Part shown: positions 25,751 through 34,785 of the stretch, in pieces
Layout of the letters: the number at the start of each line of letters is the position of its first letter
Position numbering within the stretch: the first letter of the stretch is position 1
Source of the DNA: Streptomyces flavofungini
GTDB lineage: Bacteria > Actinomycetota > Actinomycetes > Streptomycetales > Streptomycetaceae
Length of the DNA: 64,000 nucleotides
Assembly: GCF_030388665.1 (NCBI RefSeq)
Contig: NZ_CP128846.1
Location: 5,158,501 to 5,222,500, forward strand
Direction of reading: 5' to 3'
The notes under the pieces: model-generated
What the model was told of the DNA's origin: nothing
Seen by the model: only the letters and a program-made list of their open reading frames with translations
Database searches by the model: none
Program-made: the position numbers and the translations under genes

Positions 25751-26692
25751 TCAGTGGCCGTGGGGCGCCTCCGTCCCGGTCCCCGCCTCGTGCGGCGCCC
25801 CGCCCGCACGCACCGTGAACGCCGCCGTCCGCACCACGCCCTCGTGCCGGAAGTCCAGGAACAGGCGGTACGCCCCCGCGCTCGGCGCCGTCGCCGTGAA
25901 GGACACCTCGGGGCCGGGCTTCGTGGTGCCGTCGCCCGGTTCGCCGTTCGGGTGGACGTGGAGGTAGGCGAGGTCGCCGGCGCGCAGTGCGACGAGGTGG
26001 CCGTAGGCGCCGAGGTAGGGCTGGAGGTCGGTGACCGGCTTGCCGTCGCGGGTGACGCGGAGGGTGACCTCGCGGGGCTTGCCGGGGGTCAGCCCGCCGG
26101 TCAGCCGCACCTCGTAGCCGTCGGCGGCCTTGGCCGTCGCGGTGACGGGCGGCAGCTTCCCGGGGGCGTACGGGCCGGTCACGGCCAGGTCCGTGCCGAG
26201 GGTGACCTTCTGCTTCACGCCCCGGGGCGTGAAGTCCGCGAAGACGCGGTAGTCCCCGGCCTTCGGCAGCGTCGCGGGGACCGACCAGGTGCCGTCGGCG
26301 GCGCGTGCGGGGTGCAGATGGCGGTAGGTCGTCAGGTCCCGTGAGGCGAGGATCAGGTGCAGTTCCTTGCCGTGGTCCTTCTTGTACGTCTTCAGGGGCG
26401 CTCCCGAGGACTCCTTCCGGACGGTGAAGCGCAGGTCGGTGCGCTCGCCCGCCTTCGCGCGCGGCGTCTCCAAGTCGAGTGCGTAACCGCCGGCGGCGAC
26501 CTGGAGGCCCGCCGGGGCCGCGCCGCCCTTCTTCTCGGCGCCCTGGTCCGAGTGCCCGCCGCCGTGGTCCTTCTTCTCGCTGTGCGCCACCGGCTTGCCC
26601 ACGGTGTCGACGTTCGTGCCCACGGCGTACGCGGCGCCGAACGCCGCCGCGACGGCCGTGGCGTATGCGGTGATCCGCAGTCCTGTGTTCAT
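25751..26692 (-). CDS. Secreted/membrane-anchored protein of the copper module
   Basis: 313 residues from ATG 26692. N-terminal hydrophobic segment (ITAYATAVAAAFGAAYAVG), a His/Lys-rich linker (KKDHGGGHSDQ), then two beta-sandwich-like repeats with HLHPA (in TYRHLHPARAADG), YGHLVALR, YLHVHPNG and a His-rich end (APHGH). The His and Met/His clusters suggest extracytoplasmic metal binding; the chain resembles the hypothetical proteins commonly found beside copper P-type ATPases in actinobacteria. Divergent from copA across two CsoR-type operators, so copper induction is very likely. Confidence 0.8.
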   Translation of the reverse strand: MNTGLRITAYATAVAAAFGAAYAVGTNVDTVGKPVAHSEKKDHGGGHSDQGAEKKGGAAPAGLQVAAGGYALDLETPRAKAGERTDLRFTVRKESSGAPLKTYKKDHGKELHLILASRDLTTYRHLHPARAADGTWSVPATLPKAGDYRVFADFTPRGVKQKVTLGTDLAVTGPYAPGKLPPVTATAKAADGYEVRLTGGLTPGKPREVTLRVTRDGKPVTDLQPYLGAYGHLVALRAGDLAYLHVHPNGEPGDGTTKPGPEVSFTATAPSAGAYRLFLDFRHEGVVRTAAFTVRAGGAPHEAGTGTEAPHGH

Positions 26693-26701
26693 GGGGACGA
26701 C

Positions 26702-26720
26702 GATACCCCCTAGGGGTATC
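26702..26720. promoter_or_regulatory. CsoR-type copper operator 1
   Basis: GATACCCC-CTA-GGGGTATC, perfect 8-bp arms, 10 bp upstream of the periplasmic protein start. It matches the GTATACCCCnnnnGGGGTATAC-type CsoR operators known from actinobacteria. Confidence 0.88.
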
Positions 26721-26760
26721 AAGTCAAGCCCGGTTCCGCTCCGGGATCTTCTTGCGCCTT

Positions 26761-26780
26761 GATACCCCCCAGGGGTATAC
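26761..26780. promoter_or_regulatory. CsoR-type copper operator 2
   Basis: GATACCCCCCAGGGGTATAC, with ATACCCC and GGGGTAT as arms, 56 bp upstream of copA. Together with operator 1 it marks a divergent copper-induced promoter region. Confidence 0.88.
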
Positions 26781-26835
26781 ATGGACTCGCAAGGCGATAC
26801 CGACCCGGGGTACCCGGCCATGAGGAGCAGCTGGC

Positions 26836-29121
26836 ATGTCGACCACTGAGACAGCACAGACGGCGCAGGTGGAACTCTCCATCGGCGGCATGACCTGCGC
26901 CTCGTGCGCGGCCCGCATCGAGAAGAAGCTCAACCGCATGGACGGGGTCGCGGCGACCGTCAACTACGCCACCGAGAAGGCCAAGGTCACCTACGACGGC
27001 GACGGCGTCGCCGTGGCCGACCTGATCGCCACCGTCGAGGCCACCGGGTACACCGCAGAGGAGCCCGCGCCACCGAGCGCGGAGCCCGGCGGGGGAGGGG
27101 GCGAGGCGGGCGGCGGCGCCGCCGAGGCCGCCGACGCGGCCGCGCTGCGGCCGCTGAAGGAGCGGCTGATCACCGCCGTCGTGCTCTCCGTGCCCGTCAT
27201 CGCGATGGCGATGGTCCCCGCGCTCCAGTTCGAGTACTGGCAGTGGCTGTCCCTGACGCTCGCGGCGCCCGTCGTGACGTACGCCGCCTGGCCCTTCCAC
27301 AAGGCGGCGTTCACCAACGCCCGGCACGGCGCGGCCACGATGGACACGCTGATATCGGTCGGTACGTCGGCGGCCTTCCTCTGGTCGCTGTGGGCCCTGT
27401 TCTTCGGCTCGGCCGGGACGCCCGGCATGACGCACGCCTTCGAGCTGACCATCGAGCGCAGCGACGGCGCCGGGAACATCTACCTGGAGGCCGCCGCCGG
27501 GGTCACCGCGTTCATCCTCGCCGGGCGGTACTTCGAGGCCCGCTCGAAGCGGAAGGCGGGCGCCGCCCTGAAGGCGCTGCTCGAACTGGGCGCCAAGGAC
27601 GTCACCGTCGTGCGGGAGGGCCGCGAGGAGACCGTTCCGGTGAGCGAGCTGAAGGCCGGTGACCACTTCCTCGTCCGGCCCGGCGAGAAGATCGCCACCG
27701 ACGGCCGCGTCGTCGAGGGCTCATCCGCCGTCGACGCCTCCATGCTCACCGGCGAGTCCGTGCCCGTGGAGGTCGCCCCCGGCGACGCCGTCACCGGCGC
27801 CACCCTGAACGTCGGCGGCCGCCTCCTCGTCGAGGCCACCCGCGTCGGCGCCGACACCCAGCTCGCCCGGATGGCGCGCCTCGTCGAGGACGCGCAGAAC
27901 GGCAAGGCCGCCGCCCAGCGCCTCGCCGACCGCATCTCGGGCGTCTTCGTGCCCGTCGTCATCGCGCTCGCCGTCGCCACGCTCGGCTTCTGGCTCGGCA
28001 ACGGCGCGGGGCTCACCGCCGCGTTCACGGCCGCCGTCGCCGTACTGATCATCGCCTGCCCCTGCGCCCTGGGCCTGGCCACACCGACCGCGCTCATGGT
28101 CGGCACCGGGCGCGGCGCCCAGCTCGGCATCCTGATCAAGGGCCCGGAGGTCCTGGAGTCCACGCGGCGCGTCGACACGATCGTCCTGGACAAGACCGGC
28201 ACGGTCACCACGGGCCGGATGACGCTGCTCGCCACGCACCTGGCCGACGGCGCGGACGAGGGCGAAGTCCTGCGGCTCGCGGGCGCGTTGGAGCACGCGT
28301 CGGAGCACCCGATCGCCCAGGCCGTCGCGGCGGGCGCCACCGAGCGGGTCGGTGAGCTGCCGACGCCGGAGGACTTCGCGAACGTCCCGGGGCTCGGGGT
28401 GCAGGGGGTCGTCGAGGGCCACGCCGTCCTCGTGGGCCGGGAGCAGTTGCTCGCCGAGTGGGCGATGGAGCTGCCGGAGGGCCTGAAGCGAGCCAAGGGC
28501 GAGGCCGAGCGGGCCGGGCGCACGGCCATCGCGGTCGCCTGGGACGGCGAGGCGCGGGCCGTCCTCGAAGTCGCCGACGCCGTCAAGGAGACCAGCCCGG
28601 AGGCCATCCGCAGGCTGCGCGCGCTCGGCCTCACGCCGATCCTGCTCACCGGCGACAACGCGGCCGTCGCGGCGTCCGTCGCCGCCGAGGTCGGCATCGA
28701 CCCGGAGCACGTCATCGCCGAGGTCCTGCCGCAGGACAAGGTCGACGTGGTCAAGCGGCTGCAGGGCGAGGGGCGTTCGGTCGCCATGGTCGGCGACGGC
28801 GTCAACGACGCGGCGGCGCTCGCGCAGGCCGACCTCGGGCTCGCCATGGGCACGGGCACGGACGCGGCCATCGAGGCGGGCGACCTCACCCTCGTCCGGG
28901 GCGACCTGCGGGCCGCGGCCGACGCCATCCGGCTCTCGCGCCGCACCCTCGGCACCATCAAGTCCAACCTGTTCTGGGCCTTCGCCTACAACGTCGGCGC
29001 GCTGCCGCTGGCCGCGGCGGGGCTCCTGAACCCGATGATCGCGGGCGCCGCGATGGCCTTCTCGTCGGTCTTCGTCGTCGGCAACAGCCTGCGGCTGCGG
29101 GGCTTCCAGCCGTTGAGCTGA
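26836..29121 (+). CDS. copA: Copper-exporting P1B-type ATPase
   Basis: 761 residues. One N-terminal HMA domain with [15 protein letters not shown] (about residues 18-32), Gly/Glu linker, membrane segments, TGES in the actuator domain, the metal-channel CPC in [11 protein letters not shown], phosphorylation DKTGT, the SEHPIAQ motif and [10 protein letters not shown]. These define a Cu(I) exporter. A single HMA and no adjacent copZ are noted; the chaperone must be elsewhere. Controlled by the divergent CsoR-type operators. A terminator follows at 29176. Confidence 0.97.
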   Translation: MSTTETAQTAQVELSIGGMTCASCAARIEKKLNRMDGVAATVNYATEKAKVTYDGDGVAVADLIATVEATGYTAEEPAPPSAEPGGGGGEAGGGAAEAADAAALRPLKERLITAVVLSVPVIAMAMVPALQFEYWQWLSLTLAAPVVTYAAWPFHKAAFTNARHGAATMDTLISVGTSAAFLWSLWALFFGSAGTPGMTHAFELTIERSDGAGNIYLEAAAGVTAFILAGRYFEARSKRKAGAALKALLELGAKDVTVVREGREETVPVSELKAGDHFLVRPGEKIATDGRVVEGSSAVDASMLTGESVPVEVAPGDAVTGATLNVGGRLLVEATRVGADTQLARMARLVEDAQNGKAAAQRLADRISGVFVPVVIALAVATLGFWLGNGAGLTAAFTAAVAVLIIACPCALGLATPTALMVGTGRGAQLGILIKGPEVLESTRRVDTIVLDKTGTVTTGRMTLLATHLADGADEGEVLRLAGALEHASEHPIAQAVAAGATERVGELPTPEDFANVPGLGVQGVVEGHAVLVGREQLLAEWAMELPEGLKRAKGEAERAGRTAIAVAWDGEARAVLEVADAVKETSPEAIRRLRALGLTPILLTGDNAAVAASVAAEVGIDPEHVIAEVLPQDKVDVVKRLQGEGRSVAMVGDGVNDAAALAQADLGLAMGTGTDAAIEAGDLTLVRGDLRAAADAIRLSRRTLGTIKSNLFWAFAYNVGALPLAAAGLLNPMIAGAAMAFSSVFVVGNSLRLRGFQPLS

Positions 29122-29175
29122 GGTCGTACGGCCGGACGCCTTGATCCATGGCCTGATCAACCCGGTACGTGGCCT

Positions 29176-29213
29176 GATCGCCCCGGTGCGATGCGATTCG
29201 CGCCGGGGTGATC
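29176..29213 (+). terminator. Terminator between copA and cutC
   Basis: 15-bp stem GATCGCCCCGGTGCG / CGCGCCGGGGTGATC with two G-U pairs and an 8-base loop. It separates the copper module from cutC. Confidence 0.85.
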
Positions 29214-29228
29214 TGCGCGTACCCTGGT

Positions 29229-29245
29229 AATTGGACTAGACCTGT
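29229..29245. promoter_or_regulatory. Candidate DasR-responsive element (dre)
   Basis: AATTGGACTAGACCTGT closely fits the 16-bp dre consensus A(G/C)TGGTCTAGACCA(G/C)T used by the GntR regulator DasR. It sits 69 bp upstream of the cutC start, after the copA terminator. Confidence 0.65.
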
Positions 29246-29313
29246 GTTTCTGTAGTCGGCGCTCCGCACGACGTCAGCCCACAGCCGGCCCCGACTCCAG
29301 AAGGAAGACATCC

Positions 29314-30006
29314 ATGAGCAAGCGCGCGCTCCTGGAGGTGATCGCCCTCGACGCCGAGGACGCGGTCGCCGCCCAGGCCGGAGGTGCGGACCGCCTCGAA
29401 CTGGTCACCGACATGGCCGCGGACGGGCTCACGCCGTCCGTCGCGACCTTCACGGAGATCCGTTCCTCCGTCGACATCGCGCTGCGCGTCATGCTGCGGC
29501 TCGCCGACGGGTTCGACGCCGGTGACGTGGACGTGCTGGCGCGGCGGGCGCGGGAGCTGCGGGACGCCGGGGCCGACGAGTTCGTCCTCGGCTTCCTCGA
29601 CGAGGCGGGCGGCGCGGACGTCGCCGCCGTCGACGCGGTCGTGGAGGTCCTCGACGGCTGCCGCTGGACGTTCCACCGCGCCATCGACCGGGCCGCCGAC
29701 CGGGACGCCCTGCGCAAGCAGCTCGCCGACCTGCCCGGGCTCGACACCTACCTCACCGCCGGTGCCGCCGACGGCGTCGACGCGGGCCTGCCCACGCTCC
29801 TCGCCGAGGCCGCGCGCTCCGGGGAGCCGGGGTACGAGCCCCGCATCCTCGTCGGCGGCGGCCTCCGCCTCGACCACGTGCCGCGGCTCAGGGCGGCCGG
29901 TCTCGACGCCTTCCACATCGGCGGCGCGGCCCGGCCCCACGGGTGGGACGCGCCGGTCTCCGCCGACGCGGTCGCCGGGTGGCGACGCACCCTGGACGCC
30001 GTCTGA
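29314..30006 (+). CDS. cutC: CutC-family TIM-barrel protein
   Basis: 230 residues. Signature LEVIALDAEDAVAAQAGGADRLEL, GLTPSVATFTEI, the FHRAID motif and ILVGGGL match the CutC (PF03932) family throughout, normal length. Historic annotation is copper homeostasis, but the copper role is weakly supported and many homologs lie with amino-sugar genes. Here cutC adjoins copA yet is separated from it by a terminator and preceded by a DasR-like site, so regulation by amino-sugar status seems likelier than by copper. Start ATG behind AGAAGGAAG. Confidence 0.92.
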   Translation: MSKRALLEVIALDAEDAVAAQAGGADRLELVTDMAADGLTPSVATFTEIRSSVDIALRVMLRLADGFDAGDVDVLARRARELRDAGADEFVLGFLDEAGGADVAAVDAVVEVLDGCRWTFHRAIDRAADRDALRKQLADLPGLDTYLTAGAADGVDAGLPTLLAEAARSGEPGYEPRILVGGGLRLDHVPRLRAAGLDAFHIGGAARPHGWDAPVSADAVAGWRRTLDAV

Positions 30007-30019
30007 CCCCGGACAGGCC

Positions 30020-32125
30020 TCAGGCCGCGTCCGCGTCCGCCAGCGCCTCCGGCAGCGGCGCCGAGTGCAGCACCGTCAGGCCCGACACCGCTCGCGTCAA
30101 CGCCACGTACAGGCGGCGCAGGCCGGTGCGTTCGTCGGGTTCGGCGGCCACCACCGCCGCGGGCTCGTCCAGGACCACGTAGTCGTATTCGAGGCCCTTG
30201 GCCAGGGGCGCGGGGACGAGGGTGAGGCGGGTGTCGGGGGTGGTCTCCTCGCCGGGGGAGAGGTGGGTGACCCCGGCGGCGGCGAGGGCGGCGGCGAGGG
30301 CCGGGACGCGGTCGTCGGCGGCGATCAGGCCGATGGAGCCCTCGTTGCGGAGGGACTCGGCGCAGGCGGCGAGGACGGCCGCGTCGAGGTCGTCGGTGTG
30401 GCGCACGGACAGCGAGCCGGGGGACTGGCGGACCGAGTTGACCTCGGCGAGGCCGGGCGCGATGGCGGGAAGGAGCCGCGAGGCGTACGCGATCACCTCG
30501 CGCGGCACGCGGAAACCGGCCGTCAGCTCCTCCACCACGGCGTCCGACTTGCCCAGATGGGCCAGCGCCTCGCCCCAACTCCTCGTCGCCCACGGCGTGG
30601 TGCCCTGCGCGAGGTCGCCGAGCACGGTCACGGACCCGGTGGTGCAGCGCCGTCCGACGGCTCGGTACTGCATGGGCGACAGGTCCTGCGCCTCGTCGAG
30701 GACGACGTGTCCGAGCGAGTGCGTGCGCGCCACCAGGTCCGCCGCCTCGTCGATCAGCACGGCGTCCGCCGCCGACCACTTGGCGCTCTTCGGCGTGCGC
30801 GGCGCCTTCGCCCACAGCACCGCCTTCTGCTCCGCCTCCGAGAGCAGCCCCTCGGCGTGCTCCGCCAGGAACTCCGCGTCGCCGAGCAGCCGCAGCACGA
30901 GCCGCGCCGGATCCACCTGCGGCCACACCGCCTTGACGGCCGCCTTCACCGCCGCGTTGCGCGCCACCGCGTCCTGCACCCGGTCGTCGGGCGCCTCCCC
31001 GGACCGCTCCATCTGCACGAGCACGGCGTGCGCGAGGCGCTGCGGCAGGGCCTCCCGCGCGGCCCCGTACCGCATGTCGCGTGCCAGCAACTCCCTGACG
31101 ATCTCCTCGAATTCGTACGCCGGTACGCGCCACCGCCGCGACCCGCGCACCACCACGACCGCCTCCGTCGGCATCGTGACGTGCGACCGCAGCGCCCGCC
31201 GCAGCACCTTGGCCATCCGGGCGTCGCCCTTGACCAGAGCGGCCTCCGGCTCGTCCGTGCCGCGCACCTCGACGTGCGCCACGAGGTCGGCGACCGTCGC
31301 CTGCCGCACCTCCAACTCGCCGAGGGCGGGCAGGACTTGCTCGATGTAGTGCAGGAAGGAGCGGTTCGGTCCGATGACCAGGGTGCCGGTGCGGGCGAGC
31401 CGCTCGCGGTGGGCGTAGAGGAGGTAGGCGACCCGGTGCAGGCCGACCGCCGTCTTGCCCGTGCCGGGACCTCCTTGCACGCACACGGACCCGCCGAGGC
31501 CACCGCGCACGATCTCGTCCTGCTCCGGCTGGATCGTCGCGACGATGTCCCGCATCGGGCCGACGCGCGGCCGCTCGATCTCCTCCTGGAGCAGCTTGCT
31601 GACCTGCTCGGCCTCCGTGGTGTCCGACAGGTGCTCGTCCTCGTACGCCGTGAGGTCGCCGCCGGTGTAGCCGAACCGGCGCCGGAGCCCGACGTCCTGC
31701 GGGTCCTTCTTCGACGCGCGGTAGAACGGCTGCGAGACGGGTGCGCGCCAGTCGATGACCATCGGGTCGCCGTCGGCGTCGTGCACATGCCGCCGCCCGA
31801 TGTAGAACCGCCCGCCCGTCTCCCACCCCCGCCCTTGCGCGGAAGTCGCTTCGCTCCCCTTGTTCTCCGCCCCCTCGGCCAGGTCCGCGCCGGGGGCGTG
31901 CAGGAAGTCGAGGCGACCGAAGAACAGCGGGGTGTGCGAGAGGTCGGCCAGGGCCTTGACGCGCTCGTCGATCTGGCCCTGGAGGATCTGGGCGTTGACC
32001 CAGTTCGCCGTCACGTCCCGGATGTCCAGGGACTCGACGTCCTCGCGCATGGCGCGCAGCGCGGCACGGGACGCGGTCAGGTGCGCCTGTTCGCGGGCAA
32101 GGGGGTCTGAGGGCGCGGCGTTCAC
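30020..32125 (-). CDS. helD: HelD-like superfamily 1 helicase (RNA polymerase recycling motor)
   Basis: 701 residues. N-terminal coiled-coil-like arm (EQAHLTASRAALRAMREDVESL), Walker A VQGGPGTGKTAVGLHR (about residue 220), LDEAQDLSPMQYRA (Walker B), VLGDLAQGTTPW, and C-terminal LTRAVSGLTVLH. This is the HelD/UvrD-like organisation of proteins that pull stalled RNA polymerase off DNA. Some Streptomyces homologs (HelR) give rifamycin resistance and are preceded by a rifamycin-associated element; I do not see one upstream (32126-32250). It is convergent with cutC with a 13-bp gap. Confidence 0.85.
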   Translation of the reverse strand: MNAAPSDPLAREQAHLTASRAALRAMREDVESLDIRDVTANWVNAQILQGQIDERVKALADLSHTPLFFGRLDFLHAPGADLAEGAENKGSEATSAQGRGWETGGRFYIGRRHVHDADGDPMVIDWRAPVSQPFYRASKKDPQDVGLRRRFGYTGGDLTAYEDEHLSDTTEAEQVSKLLQEEIERPRVGPMRDIVATIQPEQDEIVRGGLGGSVCVQGGPGTGKTAVGLHRVAYLLYAHRERLARTGTLVIGPNRSFLHYIEQVLPALGELEVRQATVADLVAHVEVRGTDEPEAALVKGDARMAKVLRRALRSHVTMPTEAVVVVRGSRRWRVPAYEFEEIVRELLARDMRYGAAREALPQRLAHAVLVQMERSGEAPDDRVQDAVARNAAVKAAVKAVWPQVDPARLVLRLLGDAEFLAEHAEGLLSEAEQKAVLWAKAPRTPKSAKWSAADAVLIDEAADLVARTHSLGHVVLDEAQDLSPMQYRAVGRRCTTGSVTVLGDLAQGTTPWATRSWGEALAHLGKSDAVVEELTAGFRVPREVIAYASRLLPAIAPGLAEVNSVRQSPGSLSVRHTDDLDAAVLAACAESLRNEGSIGLIAADDRVPALAAALAAAGVTHLSPGEETTPDTRLTLVPAPLAKGLEYDYVVLDEPAAVVAAEPDERTGLRRLYVALTRAVSGLTVLHSAPLPEALADADAA

Positions 32126-32540
32126 GGGGTGGCCTCCGGCGGCGGGTGCGGGATGTGCTCGGTGCGTGGCTCAGGGCCGCCGGTTTCCGGCCGGGCGGCG
32201 GCGCTCCACTGGGCGGGAGGCGGGAAGGGGAAATCTTAGTGACGGGGGTGGGGCGGGCCAAACGGTTTTTCGGAGGCGGAGCGGGGCGGGCCCGGGCCCC
32301 GCAGGCGCCGGGGAGTCCCGTACGGCGGGGCCGCCCGGCGCCGGGGCGGCAAACCCTGACCCACCCCCGAGAAAACCCTGAGGGACGCCGTCCCCGCGGG
32401 TCCCTCCCGAGGCGTACGGGCAGACCCCCGGTGGTCCTCCCGGCGGAGGCCGCCCGTGACCCCCGAGTCCTACCGTCGGACGCCGACGTTTACCCCCGCA
32501 GGCCGATGTGCGCGCGCCCCGCGAAACCGACCATGGACAC
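32126..32540. other. 415-bp intergenic region without a gene
   Basis: G+C-rich region between the divergent helD and small ORF genes. It has several self-complementary stretches (for example GGCCGCCGGTTTCCGGCC near 32172) but no convincing coding frame. The TTAGTGACG near 32238 lies near the helD start region. A promoter for each flanking gene must lie here. Confidence 0.5.
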
Positions 32541-32750
32541 ATGAGCAGCGCAACCTTCACCCCCGCGTCCCTGTCCGCCCCGAAGATCCCCGGACCCCGC
32601 CCGGCTCCCGGCGCGACGGCCCTCTCCGACACCCACCGCCCGCACCGCGTCGGCGCCACCCTGCGCGCCGCGAAGGTGTTCGTCACCGCGGCGTTCGGAG
32701 TGGCCGTGCTCGGGGAGTACGCGGAGGAGGCCGGCGTCCGCCGCCGCTGA
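32541..32750 (+). CDS. Small conserved protein of unknown function
   Basis: 69 residues from ATG 32541. A proline-rich N-terminus (SAPKIPGPRPAPGATAL) precedes an amphipathic/hydrophobic helix LRAAKVFVTAAFGVAVLGEY and a basic end. I recall near-identical small proteins from other Streptomyces in the same place. It may attach to the membrane by the single helix. Function unknown. Confidence 0.7.
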   Translation: MSSATFTPASLSAPKIPGPRPAPGATALSDTHRPHRVGATLRAAKVFVTAAFGVAVLGEYAEEAGVRRR

Positions 32751-32793
32751 CCCTCCTGCCGCGGCCGCACGCCCCTCCGCCCCTACCCCCTGC

Positions 32794-34437
32794 CTACTCC
32801 TCCGCGAGCACCGCGTCCGCGTCCAGGATCCGATACGCGTACCCCTGCTCCGCCAGGAACCGCTGCCGATGCGCGGCGAAGTCCTGGTCGATGGTGTCGC
32901 GCGCGACGACGGAGTAGAAGCGGGCCTCGTGCCCGTCGGCCTTGGGCCGCAGCACCCGGCCGAGCCGCTGTGCCTCCTCCTGCCGGGACCCGAACGTCCC
33001 CGACACCTGAATGGCGACGGTCGCCTCGGGAAGGTCGATCGAGAAGTTCGCGACCTTCGAGACGACGAGCACGGAGATCTCCCCCTGCCGGAAGGCGTCG
33101 AAGAGCTTCTCGCGCTGGGCGTTGGTGGTCTCACCCTTGATGACGGGCGCGTCCAGATGCTCACCCAGCTCGTCGAGCTGGTCGATGTACTGTCCGATGA
33201 CCAGCGTCTGCTGCCCCTGATGCTTGCGCACCAAGGCCTCGGTGACCTTCCGCTTGGTCGCGGTGGTCGCGCAGAAGCGGTACTTCTCCTCGGCCTCGGC
33301 GGTGGCGTAGGCGAGCCGCTCGCTGTCGGTCAGGTTGACGCGGACCTCGACGCAGTCGGCGGGCGCGATGTACCCCTGCGCCTCGATCTCCTTCCAGGGC
33401 GCGTCGAACCGCTTGGGCCCGATGAGCGAGAACACGTCCGACTCCCGCCCGTCCTCCCGGACGAGGGTGGCCGTCAGTCCGAGCCGCCGCCGCGCCTGGA
33501 GGTCGGCGGTGAACTTGAAGACGGGCGCGGGCAGCAGGTGCACCTCGTCGTAGACGATGAGCCCCCAGTCCCGGGAGTCGAAGAGCTCCAGGTGCGGATA
33601 GACACCCTTCCGCCGTGTCGTCAGCACCTGATAGGTGGCGATCGTGACCGGCCGGATCTCCTTCTTCGTACCGCTGTACTCACCGATCTCGTCCTCGGTG
33701 AGGGAGGTCCGCTTGACCAGCTCGTGCTTCCACTGCCGGGCGGAGACGGTGTTCGTGACGAGGATGAGGGTGGTGGCCTTGGCCTCGGCCATGGCACCGG
33801 CGCCCACGAGGGTCTTGCCGGCGCCGCAGGGCAGCACGACGACGCCGCTGCCGCCGTGCCAGAAGCCCTCGACGGCCTGGCGCTGGTAGGGGCGCAGGGC
33901 CCAGCCGTCCTCGCGCAGGTCGATCTTGTGGGCCTCGCCGTCGACGTACCCGGCGAGGTCCTCGGCGGGCCAGCCCAGCTTGAGGAGGGTCTGCTTGATC
34001 TGGCCGCGCTCGGAGGGGTGCACGGCGACGGTGTCGGGGTCGATCCGGGCCCCGACGAGCGGGTGCACCTTCTTGGACCGCAGGATCTCCTCGAGAACCG
34101 GCCGGTCGGTCGACGTCAGCACGAGCCCGTGCACGGGGTGCTTGCTGAGCGTGAGGCGCCCGTACCGCGCCATGGTCTCGGCCACGTCCACGAGCAGGGC
34201 GTGCGGCACGGGATACCGCGAGAACTCGACCAAGGCGTCGACGACCTGCTCGGCGTCGTGCCCGGCGGCCCGCGCGTTCCACAGGCCGAGCGGCGTCACG
34301 CGGTACGTGTGGATGTGCTCCGGCGCCCGCTCCAGCTCCGCGAACGGGGCGATCGCGCGGCGGCAGGCGTCGGCCCGGTCGTGGTCGACCTCGAGAAGCA
34401 GAGTCTTGTCCGACTGGACGATGAGCGGTCCGTTCAC
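32794..34437 (-). CDS. XPB/ERCC3-type DNA repair helicase
   Basis: 547 residues. N-terminal damage-recognition-like domain, Walker A PCGAGKT, DEVH box in VYDEVHLLPA, the RED motif in TATLVREDGRE, GLTATL, and C-terminal VIKGETTNAQRE, SGTFGSRQEEAQRLGRVLRPK. It is the bacterial homolog of the TFIIH helicase, homologous to M. tuberculosis Rv0861c. GTG 34437 is chosen because GAAAGGG precedes it by 9 bases and homologs start at (M/V)NGPLIVQ; an in-frame ATG at 34467 has no ribosome-binding site. Its conserved partner gene lies at 35813-38269. Confidence 0.93.
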   Translation of the reverse strand: MNGPLIVQSDKTLLLEVDHDRADACRRAIAPFAELERAPEHIHTYRVTPLGLWNARAAGHDAEQVVDALVEFSRYPVPHALLVDVAETMARYGRLTLSKHPVHGLVLTSTDRPVLEEILRSKKVHPLVGARIDPDTVAVHPSERGQIKQTLLKLGWPAEDLAGYVDGEAHKIDLREDGWALRPYQRQAVEGFWHGGSGVVVLPCGAGKTLVGAGAMAEAKATTLILVTNTVSARQWKHELVKRTSLTEDEIGEYSGTKKEIRPVTIATYQVLTTRRKGVYPHLELFDSRDWGLIVYDEVHLLPAPVFKFTADLQARRRLGLTATLVREDGRESDVFSLIGPKRFDAPWKEIEAQGYIAPADCVEVRVNLTDSERLAYATAEAEEKYRFCATTATKRKVTEALVRKHQGQQTLVIGQYIDQLDELGEHLDAPVIKGETTNAQREKLFDAFRQGEISVLVVSKVANFSIDLPEATVAIQVSGTFGSRQEEAQRLGRVLRPKADGHEARFYSVVARDTIDQDFAAHRQRFLAEQGYAYRILDADAVLAEE

Positions 34438-34514
34438 CAGGGGGTGCCCTTTCGCTAGGCCAAACATCCAGTGTGCCGCATCGCCGCCGGGACGGCGGTG
34501 GGCCGCTGTGACGC

Positions 34515-34728
34515 GTGAGTACGAACACGCCGGTGCGGGGCCCGCCGCCTGAGTACCCGCACGGCGCCGCCCCCGACGCCCGGGAGCCCGCAGCGCACCC
34601 TCGCGCTGACGGTGACGCTGGGCGCGGCCCTGGTGACAGCCGCCGTCCTCCTCGCGGAACCGATCCTGCAGACGCTCGGCGTCGCGGTGTTCCTGGTGCT
34701 GCTGTTCACGGGGAACGCGTCGTCCTGA
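34515..34728 (+). pseudogene. Small membrane protein split by an apparent frameshift
   Basis: GTG 34515 begins VSTNTPVRGPPPEYPHGAAP in one frame; the next frame continues SPQRTLALTVTLGAALVTAAV and ILQTLGVAVFLVLLFTGNASS to a stop at 34726. The second part is a typical two-helix hydrophobic protein but has no start codon after its upstream stop except GTG 34612. A single-base change near the CCCCC run at about 34570 would join them. It may be a sequencing error, a real mutation, or a shorter 38-residue gene. Confidence 0.4.
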
Positions 34729-34737
34729 CCGCGCACG

Positions 34738-34768
34738 GCGGCCCGGGACCTGGGTGGTCCCGGGCCGC
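34738..34768. terminator. Bidirectional terminator
   Basis: 13-bp stem GCGGCCCGGGACC / GGTCCCGGGCCGC with 5-base loop between the small membrane ORF and the converging PD-(D/E)XK gene. Confidence 0.85.
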
Positions 34769-34785
34769 TTGCCGTGGGGTGTGGC

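Noticed and set aside
30020..32125. Rifamycin-resistance HelR specifically
   Set aside because: No rifamycin-associated element was seen upstream and loop details cannot be aligned by eye; HelD-like is the safer call.
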